The notes below the pieces were generated by a model, which saw only the letters and a list, made by a program, of their open reading frames with translations, was not told the DNA's origin and searched no databases. 64,000 bases of DNA from Epiperipatus broadwayi (Eukaryota; Onychophora; Udeonychophora; Euonychophora; Peripatidae). Each line of letters opens with the position of its first letter. Position 1 is the stretch's first letter. Shown here piece by piece: positions 33,838 through 44,384 of this stretch. The DNA is taken from NCBI GenBank assembly GCA_028023455.1, contig JAQFVV010012394.1, positions 28,473,010 to 28,537,009 of the forward strand, given 5' to 3'. Both the position numbers and the translations under genes were made by a program.

Positions 33838-33969
33838 ATGTCTTCATTTTTCTCATATGTCATAGCATCGGCCGGGACGCGAACCCACAACCGTCTGCAA
33901 CCATCTACTCACTTGCAAGGCGGTTGCGATGACCTCATGGCTAACAACGCTTGACATGTCTTCATTTTT
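33838..33969 (-). mobile_element. SINE-1, copy 6, perfect 14-bp target duplication
   Basis: ATGTCTTCATTTTT is identical at 33838-33851 and 33956-33969. The SINE between them is on the minus strand with box B GTGGGTTCGCGTCCCGGCC, shared end CTATGACATATGAG and an A-rich junction. Confidence 0.88.
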
Positions 33970-34186
33970 TAAGCTATTTTTTCAGTAAATTACTAATGTG
34001 TGACTGATTTCATTAGAGTTATGCTTTAAAAGATTTGTAGGTTATTCCGGTGAAAGTGTTTAATACTGGAACAAATTGTATATATATATATCTTGTTCAC
34101 AATCCCTAGGGTCCTTGTGATTCCACAGCTAGTTCAAGCATAATAGTATTTGTTATACATATATATATATTGTATGGGTGTTATTA

Positions 34187-34279
34187 AGCATTGGTGGTCT
34201 AGTGGTTAGCATAGCTGTCTTCCAAGCAGCTTTCCCGGGTTCGCTTTCCGGTCAGTGCTTTGACATATATATAAAAAAA
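34187..34279 (+). mobile_element. SINE-1, copy 7, head folds as tRNA-Gly(UCC)
   Basis: Positions 34188-34259 fold as a complete tRNA cloverleaf: acceptor GCATTGG/TCAGTGC (two wobbles), anticodon stem GCTGT/GCAGC with loop CTTCCAA (anticodon TCC), T stem CCGGG/TCCGG with loop TTCGCTT. Box A (TGGTCTAGTGGTTAG) and box B (GGGTTCGCTTT) are good. I call it a SINE rather than a host tRNA gene because it is followed by TGACATATATATAAAAAAAG, the end common to the seven other copies, and lacks a T run just after position 73. A tRNA scanner might call it a gene. Confidence 0.72.
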
Positions 34280-37200
34280 GTCCAGATGGTTCTCTGCAGA
34301 AGGTCATAAATGTCACTGAAGTCTACATACTTTACAGATTTCATAGTTAATTTATTTGTGATTAATACCTTCATAGTACCTGATGGCCGATAGCATTGGT
34401 GATGATATAATCCCAGCATTTTTAAAAATGTTTATTGTAAATATTTAGCAATCTAAATATGTGGGAGCAAACAAAATTTAGGTGATAGCTTTCATGATAT
34501 GCCCTGAGTTTGGCATTGACTAGATGTATTTGCCTCAGATTTTATAGTGTATCTGTTTTAAATCTATTTGACTCACCTGTATGGATTATTGCTGGTGATG
34601 CTCTGTTTAGTGTTTGTATGTTGCCTGTTATTTTTTCCACTACTATTTTTTTGCTCTTTTTCTACACTCAGTAAAAACAGTTATGCTTTTGATTATTTCC
34701 ATCGCCTTTGTTACCCCCTCATCTGTATTATTACAATATGAAACTACATTCAAGACAAAATAGTACCCTGCTTTACAAAATTATAGCTTGTTAATGTGAA
34801 ATTTTCATTTGTATATATTATATACATTATGTTTATTAATTCATTTTGCAGACCAAGTTTGAACCCCTTATTGTATCTGCTATAGCTTTTAATTTAATTT
34901 TTTGATCAAGCAACAGTTTCAAACATTCAGTTTCTCAGAGTGATTAAGATTGTAATTATTGTGGTCTTGTAATAACTATTGTCAGTCCTGAGGAAGACTG
35001 TTGCTTGACAAGAAATTGCATTATATTAAGTGAATGGAGATGCTTCAATATTATTATTCTTTTATATAAAATGGCTTGGCTTGATTTAATTTTTTAATAT
35101 ATACTTAATATCAGTTTTTTATCTAATTGATATATTGGTATAACTGGATAAATTCATTTACATAATAGCTTATTAGAGAGATAAATATCAAATTTTCAAA
35201 TGTTCATATTACTGAGATGTTTTGTAAGCAATATAGCTTTTTTTTAAAAAAAAAAAAGAGAGGCAATTAGATATACATTAGCTGTTAACCAATTTTATAT
35301 AATCTCAACAATGTGTATTCAAAAAATGTTTTACGAGTTCAACTTTTCACTTTCATCCTTCACATAACGCACTCCCTCCTTTTTTGTTTTAGCAGAAAAT
35401 TATATACATATATGCACATAAAGCTTTAAATTTATATAACCAGGTGCTAATTTGTAGAATGTAAATTAAGATTTTATTTTTAGAAGTAATAGAAAAAGTG
35501 AATTAGCCTTTTAAAATTGCCCTATTTTTTTAGTAATAATCTGTTTCCACTACTTCAAGTATAGAATATTTTAATCCTATTTGGTTTCAATATGGTTTTG
35601 TTTTATAGACATAATAATTTGTATTTCAAAAATTACAAATTATTCAAAATCGTCTTTTTTAAATTAAATTTATTTATTAAAATTTTCATATTTAGTTTCT
35701 CTTTATTTCCATCTTCTTGTAATGATTACATTTTAGCCGTCATGATTATAAAAAGGAATCAATATTTATACAAGCGCACACACATCGTATACCTCCTGTC
35801 TTTTAGTAAACTCTCTGAGAAAAGAGATCATAGTGCATTTTGTGGTTCTAAAGTTGATGTAAAAGCCAGTAGACTTGCCACATATTAGTGGTCGGCCATC
35901 TTGAGTAGCGTAATAATAGTGGTATCAATAAGTTATGGAATAGGTCCTTTAATTATCTTTAAAACCTCAGAGAAGAATCAAATGATTTCTTTATTTAAAG
36001 GATATGTACTTACAACTGTGGATCACTTTCAAGTGAAGAAAACTGCTTGAATTGAAAAACAAACCATTTAAATATTATATGGAATTTTATTGAACTAGGT
36101 GACATTAAGGAAAGGCGGAGGGAACCATTCATTGGAAAATAAGCTTGTATTGTATACTGTAAAGGACACTGATGTTGGAAGGAAATGGAAGTATAGGACA
36201 ATTTGTCATAAATAAAGATAGAATTATGTTATAGATTGATGATATACTGATATAATAGCAAGATTATTTAATCAGATTTATGGAAGATATCACAGACAGG
36301 AATGTCAGGTCTAAGTTCAAGGTTTTCATTATGATGAAGCAGATTTTATATAGAAATTGCTTTTGATTGGACGGGATTGTAATGGAGGTTATACTAATTA
36401 CAATTGGGGAATAATGAAAAATGTAAAACTGTGTGAGCAAAATTGGTTATGGGGACACATAAGAGAGGGCACAGATTAATGGAATTTTCCGAAAACAAAA
36501 AATAGGAATTCTTTTTTTGTGAAAAATACTAAATGGAAGTGGATATGAGAGTATCAAAATAAAAATGTAGTAGAGTATGGTTGTACTTTATCTAATTGAA
36601 AATGCATATTTTAAGATTGTAACGTGTTCAATAGCTTCATTACAGGCAGCGATCATTAATTATTGAGATGGAAGATATATCTTAATGCAAAGCTGGAGTC
36701 TAAAACTTTTTGCAAGGATAGTATTAATAATTGCCATCTCTAATTTGTTGAAATCATGTGATAAAGACTCATAAAACTAAATAAATTTATAAATTTTAAT
36801 GTTTTATTTTTGTTTGTTGACATTTTTTTTTCATAGCATATAATTGAAATATTTAATTGGTTATCATATGGAAATGACATCATCCCAGCTAATGTTTAAA
36901 ATCAACCAAGAGAGTATCAGCAATCTGTAGTAAATGGAAATCCACTTATTATCAGGATCTAAGATATTAAATGAACTGTGAGTCATAGCAATTGATTGAG
37001 CTTTTGATACCCAGTCAGCTATGTGTATTTATGTTGTACTATATTTAATGTATTGAGCAATGATTTGTTTGAAAGGTTATTTATTATTCTATCTTCAATC
37101 AGTTTATTCTGGCCTGTTATATGAACTTTTAATCTCAATTATTCAAGGTCTATTTAAGGTTTTAGACCCTGATAAGTGGATTTTCATTCCACTTATGCTT

Positions 37201-37610
37201 TCATAACAAATTGCTGATATTCTATTGGATAATTTTAAGCATTAATAGGTTGAAGTTTTTTTTAATTTTATTATAAACCACTCAAACTTGAGTAACCAAT
37301 GGATAGCAGATAGATTAAAAACCCAGTCTATTAAAGTGAATAGTATGTAGGAATAAAAAGTAGCTGTTAAGCAAATAAGAATATTAGTTTCACCTTTGAA
37401 TCCTAAATTTATAATTTATGAATACAAAAGTCAGAAACAATTTGGAATTATAAATATTATTTCATTATATCGTATGGAGACTATTGATTACTGAAGCTAA
37501 CAATAGATGGCTCTAGAATAGAGTGAAGGAAATTTTTGGAAGGATATTAATATATTCCAAAAACCATAGGACATTGTATTTAGCCATTAATAAATGTAAT
37601 AAAAATGGAG
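34280..37610. other. long stretch without firm feature
   Basis: A 12-bp inverted pair TCAAGCAACAGT / ACTGTTGCTTGA (34905 and 35007) flanks 90 bp near a PLE/DIRS-like 'CCTGAGGAAGACTG' phrase, but nothing else supports an element. At 36360-36480 'VKLCEQNWLWGHI' on the plus strand could be a scrap of LINE ORF2. The 98-codon frame at 35592-35888 shows no motif. Confidence 0.35.
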
Positions 37611-37616
37611 CTCAGT

Positions 37617-37875
37617 GTATCATCATTTTCAACCATTAATGATCCATTGCAGGATAAGGGTTTCTCCAAGTTTAATTTTTCTCTGTGCTCTACCCATTTT
37701 TCTATATATAACACTAGCATTTGTTTAAATTCCATCCGGTCTTTTTCTAGATCTTTTACAATCATTTGGAATCCACATTAAAATTTCAGCTGTCCATCTA
37801 TTATTACCTCTTCTAGCAAAATGTCCAGCTCAGTTCCATGTCACTCTCTCAATTATATCACTGATGTCAATAATA
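37617..37875 (-). mobile_element. LINE 3' end (same family as 7288 and 60430)
   Basis: Minus-strand translation with breaks gives 'WN.AGHFARRGNNRWTAEIL', 'WIPNDCKRSRKRP', 'KIKLGETLILQWIING'. This is the 'W.WAGHVAR..D.RWT..IL.W.P...KR..GRP' tail of RTE/Jockey-like LINEs. The 3' end degenerates into GATGATAC near 37617. Confidence 0.72.
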
Positions 37876-38200
37876 TATATTTGTTTTTGTATTCATGTAG
37901 TTTGTTTTGGATCACTTTTTGTTCCTAAGTAGTCAGCATTAACATTTGCGTCTTATGTTTCCACATATAATTAGTAAATATTAGTACAGTGCCTTGTAGT
38001 TTAGTGAGATGTTAAAATGAATTGAATCTCAGATGAATAAAGTAAAAAAAAAGAAAAGAAATAAAATTGAATATCTTATGCATAATCTATCATTTAGGTA
38101 CTTAAATGTAATGTGATTTTTCAAGATTTAACTTTATATGTATGTATATGCATTCACCAATTTTGCATATTGTTATTTTTTCCTTATTAACTTAATTGTT
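37876..38200. other. no recognised feature
   Basis: AT-rich DNA; nothing supported. Confidence 0.4.
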
Positions 38201-38310
38201 TTTGACAAAAAATCAAGTCAGATGACCTAATTGTAATAAAGCTCGCATTTACAAATGTTATATATAGAGTAAGTTAAAAACAAACCCTTAACAAGCTTCA
38301 AAAATACCCT

Positions 38311-38355
38311 CAACCTCAGACCGCGGTTTCTGCCTCTAGCGTCATCAGTGAGGTG
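38311..38355 (-). ncRNA. type I hammerhead ribozyme (family C), left arm
   Basis: Minus strand: stem I ACCUCA/UGAGGU (six pairs), CUGAUGA, stem II GCU-AGA-GGC, GAAA, stem III ACC-GC-GGU (three pairs, two-base loop), cleavage triplet GUC. Stem II opens with a C-A mismatch. All catalytic residues are present. Confidence 0.8.
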
Positions 38356-38860
38356 CTAGGGAATAAAAATACTAGAACAAGTCTAGCATTTTATCAATGC
38401 CTAACTATTGAGAAGAAAATCTGAAACTTTCAGACATTTAAATGTCCAAAAATCCAGCTATCTAACTCAAATAGCAGTATGGGACTGAACCAAGTTCAGA
38501 TACGCCATATATTAATAGCTCTAGCAATATAAAATCGCCAAAGCCTTAATAGCAAAAAACTAAAATTAAATTGACAAAAAATCAAGTCAGATGACCTAAT
38601 TTTAATAAAGCTCGCATTAGGTCATCTGACTTGATTTTTTGTCCATTTAATTTTAGTTTTTTGCTATTAAGGCTTTGGCGATTTTATATTGCTAGAGCTA
38701 TTAATATATGGTGTATCTGAACTTGGTTCAGTCCCATACTGCTATTTGAGTTAGATAGCTGGATTTTTGGACATTTAAATGTCTGAAAGTTTCAGATTTT
38801 CTTCTCAATAATTAGGCATTGATAAAATGCTAGACTCGTTATAGTATTTTTATTCCCTAG

Positions 38861-38906
38861 CACCTCACTGATGACGCTAGAGGCAGAAACCGCGGTCTGA
38901 GGTTGA
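38861..38906 (+). ncRNA. type I hammerhead ribozyme (family C), right arm
   Basis: Identical over the whole ribozyme to the copy in the other arm, on the opposite strand. Retention of both in a palindrome means a transcript from either strand would contain one ribozyme and one antisense copy. Confidence 0.8.
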
Positions 38907-38960
38907 GGGTATTTTTGAAGCTTGTTAAGGGTTTGTTTTTAACTTACTCTATATATAGCT

Positions 38961-39540
38961 TAATTGTTGTGTATTTATTATTTAATTTGCTTGGAAAAGT
39001 GTATTGATGATAAGGAATAATTTTATATCACTATATGAGTAACAATTTTTTATTTGCTGATTGAATTCTGAGTTGTCTTTTTTTCTAACAATTCTTCATT
39101 AGGAAGATTTTTTTTTTTAATCATTATTTTTCTATTTGATTTTTTGTAGTTTTATATATTTTATGTCTATGTTGGGCCCTATTGATAGAGAATGATATTG
39201 ATGTTAGTTGACAAATGTAGACAGCAAATTAATATTGGTAATCTACTCCTGTATTTGTGAAGTTGGAAAACATTATGATTAAGCATGTTATTTGTTTGTT
39301 TGTTAACAGTTGATGGCCAGTGGTATAAATTTATTTTTATTAATACTTGTGCTACTTATATGTATTGCAAATTTGCTTAATTATATATATATATATGTAG
39401 ACAGTACTGCAAATATTTTTTTATTTTAAGAAAATAATAAAAATATGATTTAAATAATACTGAGTATTGGCATTTTTTAAAAATTTAATATATTTTCGTT
39501 TGTAAAACCATCTTATATTTAAAATACCAATTTCTTAAAT
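38961..39540. other. no recognised feature
   Basis: AT-rich DNA with (AT)n near 39382. Confidence 0.4.
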
Positions 39541-41414
39541 TTTTTTTTGGTAATAGTATGAATACTGAACCCTACTAATGGTGCTCTTTTTCACAAAATG
39601 CACTTTGATATACTGTTTTAGCGGCCTTAACTTATGGTTGACAGTACAAGAGGTGTTTTTTGAGCCATAACAGGCCGCTGAGGGCGATGTAATCTATGAT
39701 TACATAACGAAATACTACGCCCATTGCATTGAGACAGTGTTCATCAAGTGAGTGCTCTTGAACTCTCGCTATTGGTCTGATTTGATGGTGGCCATATTTG
39801 AAAGAGACTAAACTGCAAAAATTCATTGTCGTAAATTTTTTAGAAAGCATAGTGGAATTTCTATTCCATATTAAGAATTGTCATGTCATCACACACATTT
39901 CCCTATGCTTTTGAACTGCACATAACTTGAAAAGGTCATTTTCAGCAGAGTTTTTTCTGATTTCATGCCCGAATCCGTATGAGAACTGTCAAATGTCATC
40001 TGCAAGTAGTACAAATTGGTCGAAGGTCTGAGTGAATTGCTGGCCAGCCACACAAGTGGATGCACAATATTGTTTTTTCCCAGAAAGAGAAACTTCTGCA
40101 AGCATTTTGTTTGCATGTTACTTTTGGCTGCTGTTTTTTATGCCCCCGAAAATAGTGTTGTTGTTTTTTTACTTGTTTTGCTTCACAACCTGTTCAAAGT
40201 TTCGTTTCTTTTTGATTCAATAAATTATTTTATGGAAAACTTGTTGTTTTTGTTGTTCACATGATTATAAAGTAGGTAGGTAATATTTGATAAGTTTCAT
40301 TATCAGTTAAAGTAGGTAATATTTTATTATACCAAAAAAAAAAAAAGTGCTTAATAGTTTATTCAAAAGGCCCCACCAAAAAAAAATAATAATAATAAAG
40401 AACTGTGCGTTAACATAATAAAATGTTCAAAAAGAAAATCCAAAAAGAAGTCGATAATTAAAAATCAAAACAAACCTTCCCCGTCACCCCACCTCCCCTG
40501 GCTTTAAAAAAAGTATTCTTTAAAAACGAATTGTTTGTCTTTTTTTAAAATGGAAGGCCCAAAAAATTAAGAAAGAACTTTTTGCTATCATATAAAACAT
40601 TCTGTAGCGTAAAGATTTGAAACAAGCCTCGTAATAAATTAACCCAAACAAAAAAGATGACAATTCAAAATCAAAACAATCCCTCTCCCTTCCACCCTCT
40701 AAAAAACCAAATATTAGTTTATTCAAAAGTACCAAATTGTTGAAGTCTTTCAGCAAATCAAAACATCGACCAAAAAAATGAAAGAAGATAAGTTAAAAGC
40801 AAACAACCAACCCTCTCCTCCATCTAAAAACAACAAAGTGTGTGTTACCGTATTTTTGTGTAAACAAACTGACGGAGTATTAATCGATAATTTAAAAGCA
40901 AACAAACACCCCTACACCATCTAAAAACAAAGTGTTTGTTTCTTAAAAAAAATGAACCAAAAAAAAAAAAAAACTATGCGAAAAAAAATTTGGTTTGCCG
41001 TAAGTAATATTATGGAAAGAAACCTACGGACAGTTAGTTGTTAATTTACAAACAAACCAACACTCCTAAACTATCTAAAAATAAAGTATTTGTTTATTAA
41101 AAACAAAAACAAAAAAATCCCGGGTGGGATAAAAAAAAAAACTTTGGTGGTTTACTATCGATGAAAAAAAAATAAAAAACCGATTGGAAAAAAAAAAATT
41201 TTACCGTAATATTATGTAACAAAAAAAAAAACTTTGGTGATTTATTGTCACCGATGGAAAAATAATAAAAACCGGTTGAATAAAAAAAAAATCTTTTACC
41301 CATAATATTATGTAAACAAACAGGCAGCTCGTGAAATGGTATATTGATGTGAATTGGGCGAAAAGAGCGCCATCAGATGGTAGGGTTCAGTATTCATACT
41401 ATTACCTTTTTTTT
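39541..41414. mobile_element. 1.86 kb DNA transposon with GG...CC ends, unclassified
   Basis: The ends at 39549 (GGTAATAGTATGAATACTGA) and 41406 are inverted repeats; similarity continues into ACCCTAC and a GCTCTTTT box for about 45 bp. The flanks are T8 on both sides, compatible with an 8-bp target duplication but uninformative because T-runs are common. The interior has a less AT-rich left part (39600-40250) and a right part (40330-41330) of degenerate repeated blocks with AAAACAAAC and ACTCCT/CCCTCTCC motifs of about 110-130 bp. A 72-codon minus-strand frame at 39632-39850 ('GHHQIRPIARVQEHSLDEHC') looks protein-like but I do not recognise it. GG ends with 8-bp duplications would suit Merlin- or P-like groups; this is inference. 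Confidence 0.68.
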
Positions 41415-42163
41415 CATAGCTGAAATCATGTATGCTCTTGCTTCCCCTTGATTTTTATTCTTCTGCATTCAGGACATTTAATTTTCAAGTCGAGATGCAG
41501 CTTCTGAAATTCACTGACAGTTGGGAATCGTAATATGCATATGTAACACACATATATTTATAGGGGTGTAGGTGTATTGCATATGCATGTTGCAGACATA
41601 TCTAACAGGCATCTATAGATGTCCATGTACTCCATATGTTTTATGAATTAAAAAAATTAAGTTTTAGAAAAAAATTATTATTTCTAATTTTTTTCAATTT
41701 TTTTCAATATTTGTTTGGATTGTGAATAACTAAAACCACGAATAAGAAAACAAAAGATATAAAGAACTACTGTATCTCTATTTGAATGATCAATTACTAC
41801 TTTATTTTTCTCAATGCAATATTACTAGACTCATTGCAAAAGATAACCCTTATCGAATTCTATGTTTATAGCTGTCAAATTTTATTTTAAAAAGAATTTC
41901 AATTTTTCATTATTTTTTTTATGCCATCCATTGTCTAGTACAGTAGTAGAGTATTATATTGTAGAGCATATGGTCCTCAAATCAATTCCATATCTGATAC
42001 TTCTGTTATGATTTTATTGTGTTTTGTTTTCCTGTAAATATAGTTTTTCATATATTTTAATGATGCCATTTCATTGCTTGAATACATCATTTTTCATATT
42101 ATTTACTTTGAAGTGAAATCATTTTAATAATTTCAAAAAGTATTAATCTTTTATCTTCAGTTC
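41415..42163 (+). other. mostly unrecognised; SINE-2 copy at 41929-42010
   Basis: GTCTAGTACAGTAGTAGAGT (41935) followed by GGTCCTCAAATCAATTCC is a tRNA-like SINE-2 head (box A and box B). The remainder is AT-rich without structure. Confidence 0.42.
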
Positions 42164-42208
42164 ATCCACATTAAACCAATAAACATCACATGACCACCAT
42201 CCACATTA
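42164..42208 (-). mobile_element. 25-bp insertion of the family A 3' end with 10-bp target duplication
   Basis: ATCCACATTA is repeated at 42164-42173 and 42199-42208. The 25 bp between them equal the terminal bases of family A (AATAAACATCACATGACCAC, compare 4217 and 4684). It appears to be an insertion that stopped almost at once, and it marks the exact 3' end of the family. Confidence 0.72.
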
Positions 42209-42726
42209 CCACATTTAAATATGTTTCCCCTGATTTAAGTGAATCATTTCTTATCTGTGTGCAAAATTGTTTTCCACATATTTATTGTGATAAGTAATTT
42301 TAATAATGTCAAATAATATTAATATTTTGTCTAGTTCACTTGCATATCATAACTAAAAAAATTATTTGGAGTTATGTATATTTTAATAATTTTTGTTAAT
42401 CATTCATTAGATTAGAGATTGTCCACTTAATGAATAATATTCCTGTAGTATAATTTTTACTACACCATTTTCTGCAAAGTTAGGGACTGGTTTTTTTCTA
42501 CCTTGCCGAGAGTTGCTGTAGTGAAAATTACACTATAAAAATATTATTTATTAAATGGATAATTTCTGCTCTAATGAATAACTAATAAAAATTATTAAAT
42601 GGTTTGTATCAAAGTTGGGAGGGCAACAAATTTGAGGGCATCAAGTTTGACACATCAATTAAACTGCAATAATTGACTATCTATATATATGGAGCAATAA
42701 TAAAGATAAGAAAATTGTGATCTGGT

Positions 42727-42767
42727 CCGACTGATGAGTGCTGGTTCAACATGAACTGGGATCTTGG
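42727..42767 (+). ncRNA. hammerhead ribozyme (family B), core-mutated
   Basis: Stem I and CUGAUGAG-UGCUG are present, but GAAA reads GAAC and stem II has a C-A mismatch (CAACA), so it is probably inactive. Confidence 0.58.
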
Positions 42768-42863
42768 GGATCGTACATCTTTTTTGCATCTTTGTGTACA
42801 TGTATGATTTAATCCTTCTACAAGGTGTTAAAATGAATAGAAATCAGTTCTTTCATTGCGGAA

Positions 42864-43245
42864 AGAGTGCAAATTTCTCAAGCGCTTATGACTACCAACA
42901 GCCAATCAAATCTTAAGCACTGGGACAGAGAATTTAACAAGAAAAGAGTGGTTCCACTCCCTTCTTTACTTGTCTTTCTATATATCCAAGCCAGTCCAAA
43001 GTACTTATATCTGAAAGCGTGAATCTTAAATATCACACTTAATTCACTGAGTTCAAATTATAAACGTACAGCATGAAATCTTTCGATTTACTATGCAGTA
43101 GTTTTTCGATGTTATAACTTTGCAGCAATATATGTAAATAATATTATTTTATAAAGCGCAGTCGATATTGAAATTAAATTGAGAGAGTGCAAATTTCTCA
43201 AGCGCTTATGACTACCAACAGCCAATCAAATCTTAAGCACTACAG
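42864..43245. repeat. block with 57-bp direct terminal repeats
   Basis: GAGTGCAAATTTCTCAAGCG through CAATCAAATCTTAAGCACT occurs identically at about 42866-42921 and 43187-43242, with about 265 bp between. TG..CA boundaries could be read in the repeat, as in a miniature LTR element, but no target duplication supports that. The GAGAGTG and CACTAC junctions both resemble family B sequence, so recombination between the repeat and the host element is also possible. Confidence 0.65.
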
Positions 43246-43260
43246 AAATATTACTCAATA

Positions 43261-44384
43261 AGTTATGTATATATGTTGAATTAGTAATAAAATGCTTTTA
43301 GAAAAATTCAAACTTGATATTTTTTGAAATATATTGAAATGTTTGTAATAGTGCACAGATTAGTATAGAACACAACATTTCGAGTGGTTTATTTTTCTAT
43401 TTTTCAGGTGTTGGTGGCCTGATCTATGAGTTTAGTTTAGGAATTCTTTTTTTATATTTTTAATATTATAATTAATTAAATAATAAGTAATATTTTTTCA
43501 ATATAATCTGGGAATAATGATCCTGGGCATTTAGTGTGGCAATTTTTTCCTTTTTGTACTTCATATATAGATTCTGTAATTACTTCATTTTCTCATCTAT
43601 CTTCATTGCCATATTATAACCACAAATCTTTAGCATTAATCAATTTCTTTTTAATCTTTGATTTTTTTAAGTACAATTATATTACTTCTAATTGAGGTCC
43701 AGTTTCCTGAACTTTGCAATTTTACTAAGTTATCAGATTAAGAAGACATAATAGTAATTCAATGATTAATGTCTTCACCATCCCCTTCTTCCAGTTAAAA
43801 CTTATGTTATTAAAGCATCTCTCATAATGCCAGAATTTAAAACTAATATTAAATATGAACACTCAATATTAAAAATTCTCTCACATTGAGAATCACTCAC
43901 TGTATTAATTTTAATATTCAATAATTTATATTTTGTGTAATTAAAAAAACACTGAATAGTTTTTTTTTGTTAGCTTATTTAAAAATGAATTTCCAATTCA
44001 TTTTTTTAAAATTTAAATATATATATTTAAAAAGGTGATTCTACTCTGCGTCTGTTGGTTAGTGCAGAGTAGATTGTCTGAATCTGGGACATAAGATCCT
44101 TGAATTGATACCAGTCCTGGTAATTCTAATGGTCACATAATGTCAGACTGTGGAGTATGTCTAGAATAATTATTTTTTAAAGATGATTCTAGTTTTTTCA
44201 GTTGTTAGCTTAATTCCATTAGTTTGTCTCTGTCTTTTCATTACAAAGTTATTTATCATTTTCTTTTGTGGTTTGCCAGGAAAAAAAATAAAATCATGAA
44301 TTATAGTACTTGGGTAGAAACATAACATGTATGTTGATTAAACTTGCTAATTTCTAGGTATTTATTTAAATGTTTATTGTAATT
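43261..44384. other. no recognised feature; possible SINE-2 trace at 44045-44140
   Basis: GTTAGTGCAGAGTAGATTGT followed by AAGATCCTTGAATTGATACC recalls the SINE-2 head. Otherwise AT-rich. Confidence 0.33.

Larger units (their letters stand above)
38204..38960 (-). mobile_element. HHR retroelement family C: near-perfect palindrome with head-to-tail unit
   Basis: Arms of about 330 bp (about 38263-38600 and 38612-38955) are inverted copies with only a few differences. On the minus strand a full unit (38620 down to about 38252) is followed by the first ~50 bp of a second unit: GACAAAAAATCAAGTCAGAT occurs at 38204 and 38573, a period of 369 bp. So the copy has an inverted 5' segment and 1.1 tandem units, as in families A and B. 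Each arm bears an intact ribozyme. Shared phrases with A (CTGAACTTGGTTCAGTCCC, CCTCACTGATGA) suggest relatedness. The similarity of the arms indicates a young insertion. Confidence 0.8.
42368..43260 (+). mobile_element. HHR family B, copy B4, with inserted direct repeats
   Basis: Inverted 5' part (42375-42470, TTCATTAGATTAGAGATTGT) and its forward counterpart (42515-42600) precede a unit with a ribozyme at 42727-42767 and the AGGTGTTAAAATGAATAGAA block. The unit's last segment is replaced by a 380-bp block (42864-43245), after which the normal end (CACTACAGAAATATT) resumes at 43238. Confidence 0.65.

Noticed and set aside
34188-34259. Host tRNA-Gly gene
   Set aside because: The fold is complete, but the 3' sequence and A tail are those of the SINE-1 family present in seven other copies.
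34980-35035. Hammerhead-like CUGAGGA ... GAAA
   Set aside because: Core spacing is possible, but stem II and stem I do not pair.
35592-35888. 98-codon plus-strand frame
   Set aside because: Composition-driven; no motif, no splice or start context.
36270-36740. LINE ORF2 fragment on the plus strand
   Set aside because: Only 'LCEQNWLWGHI' is suggestive; no RT motif and many stops.
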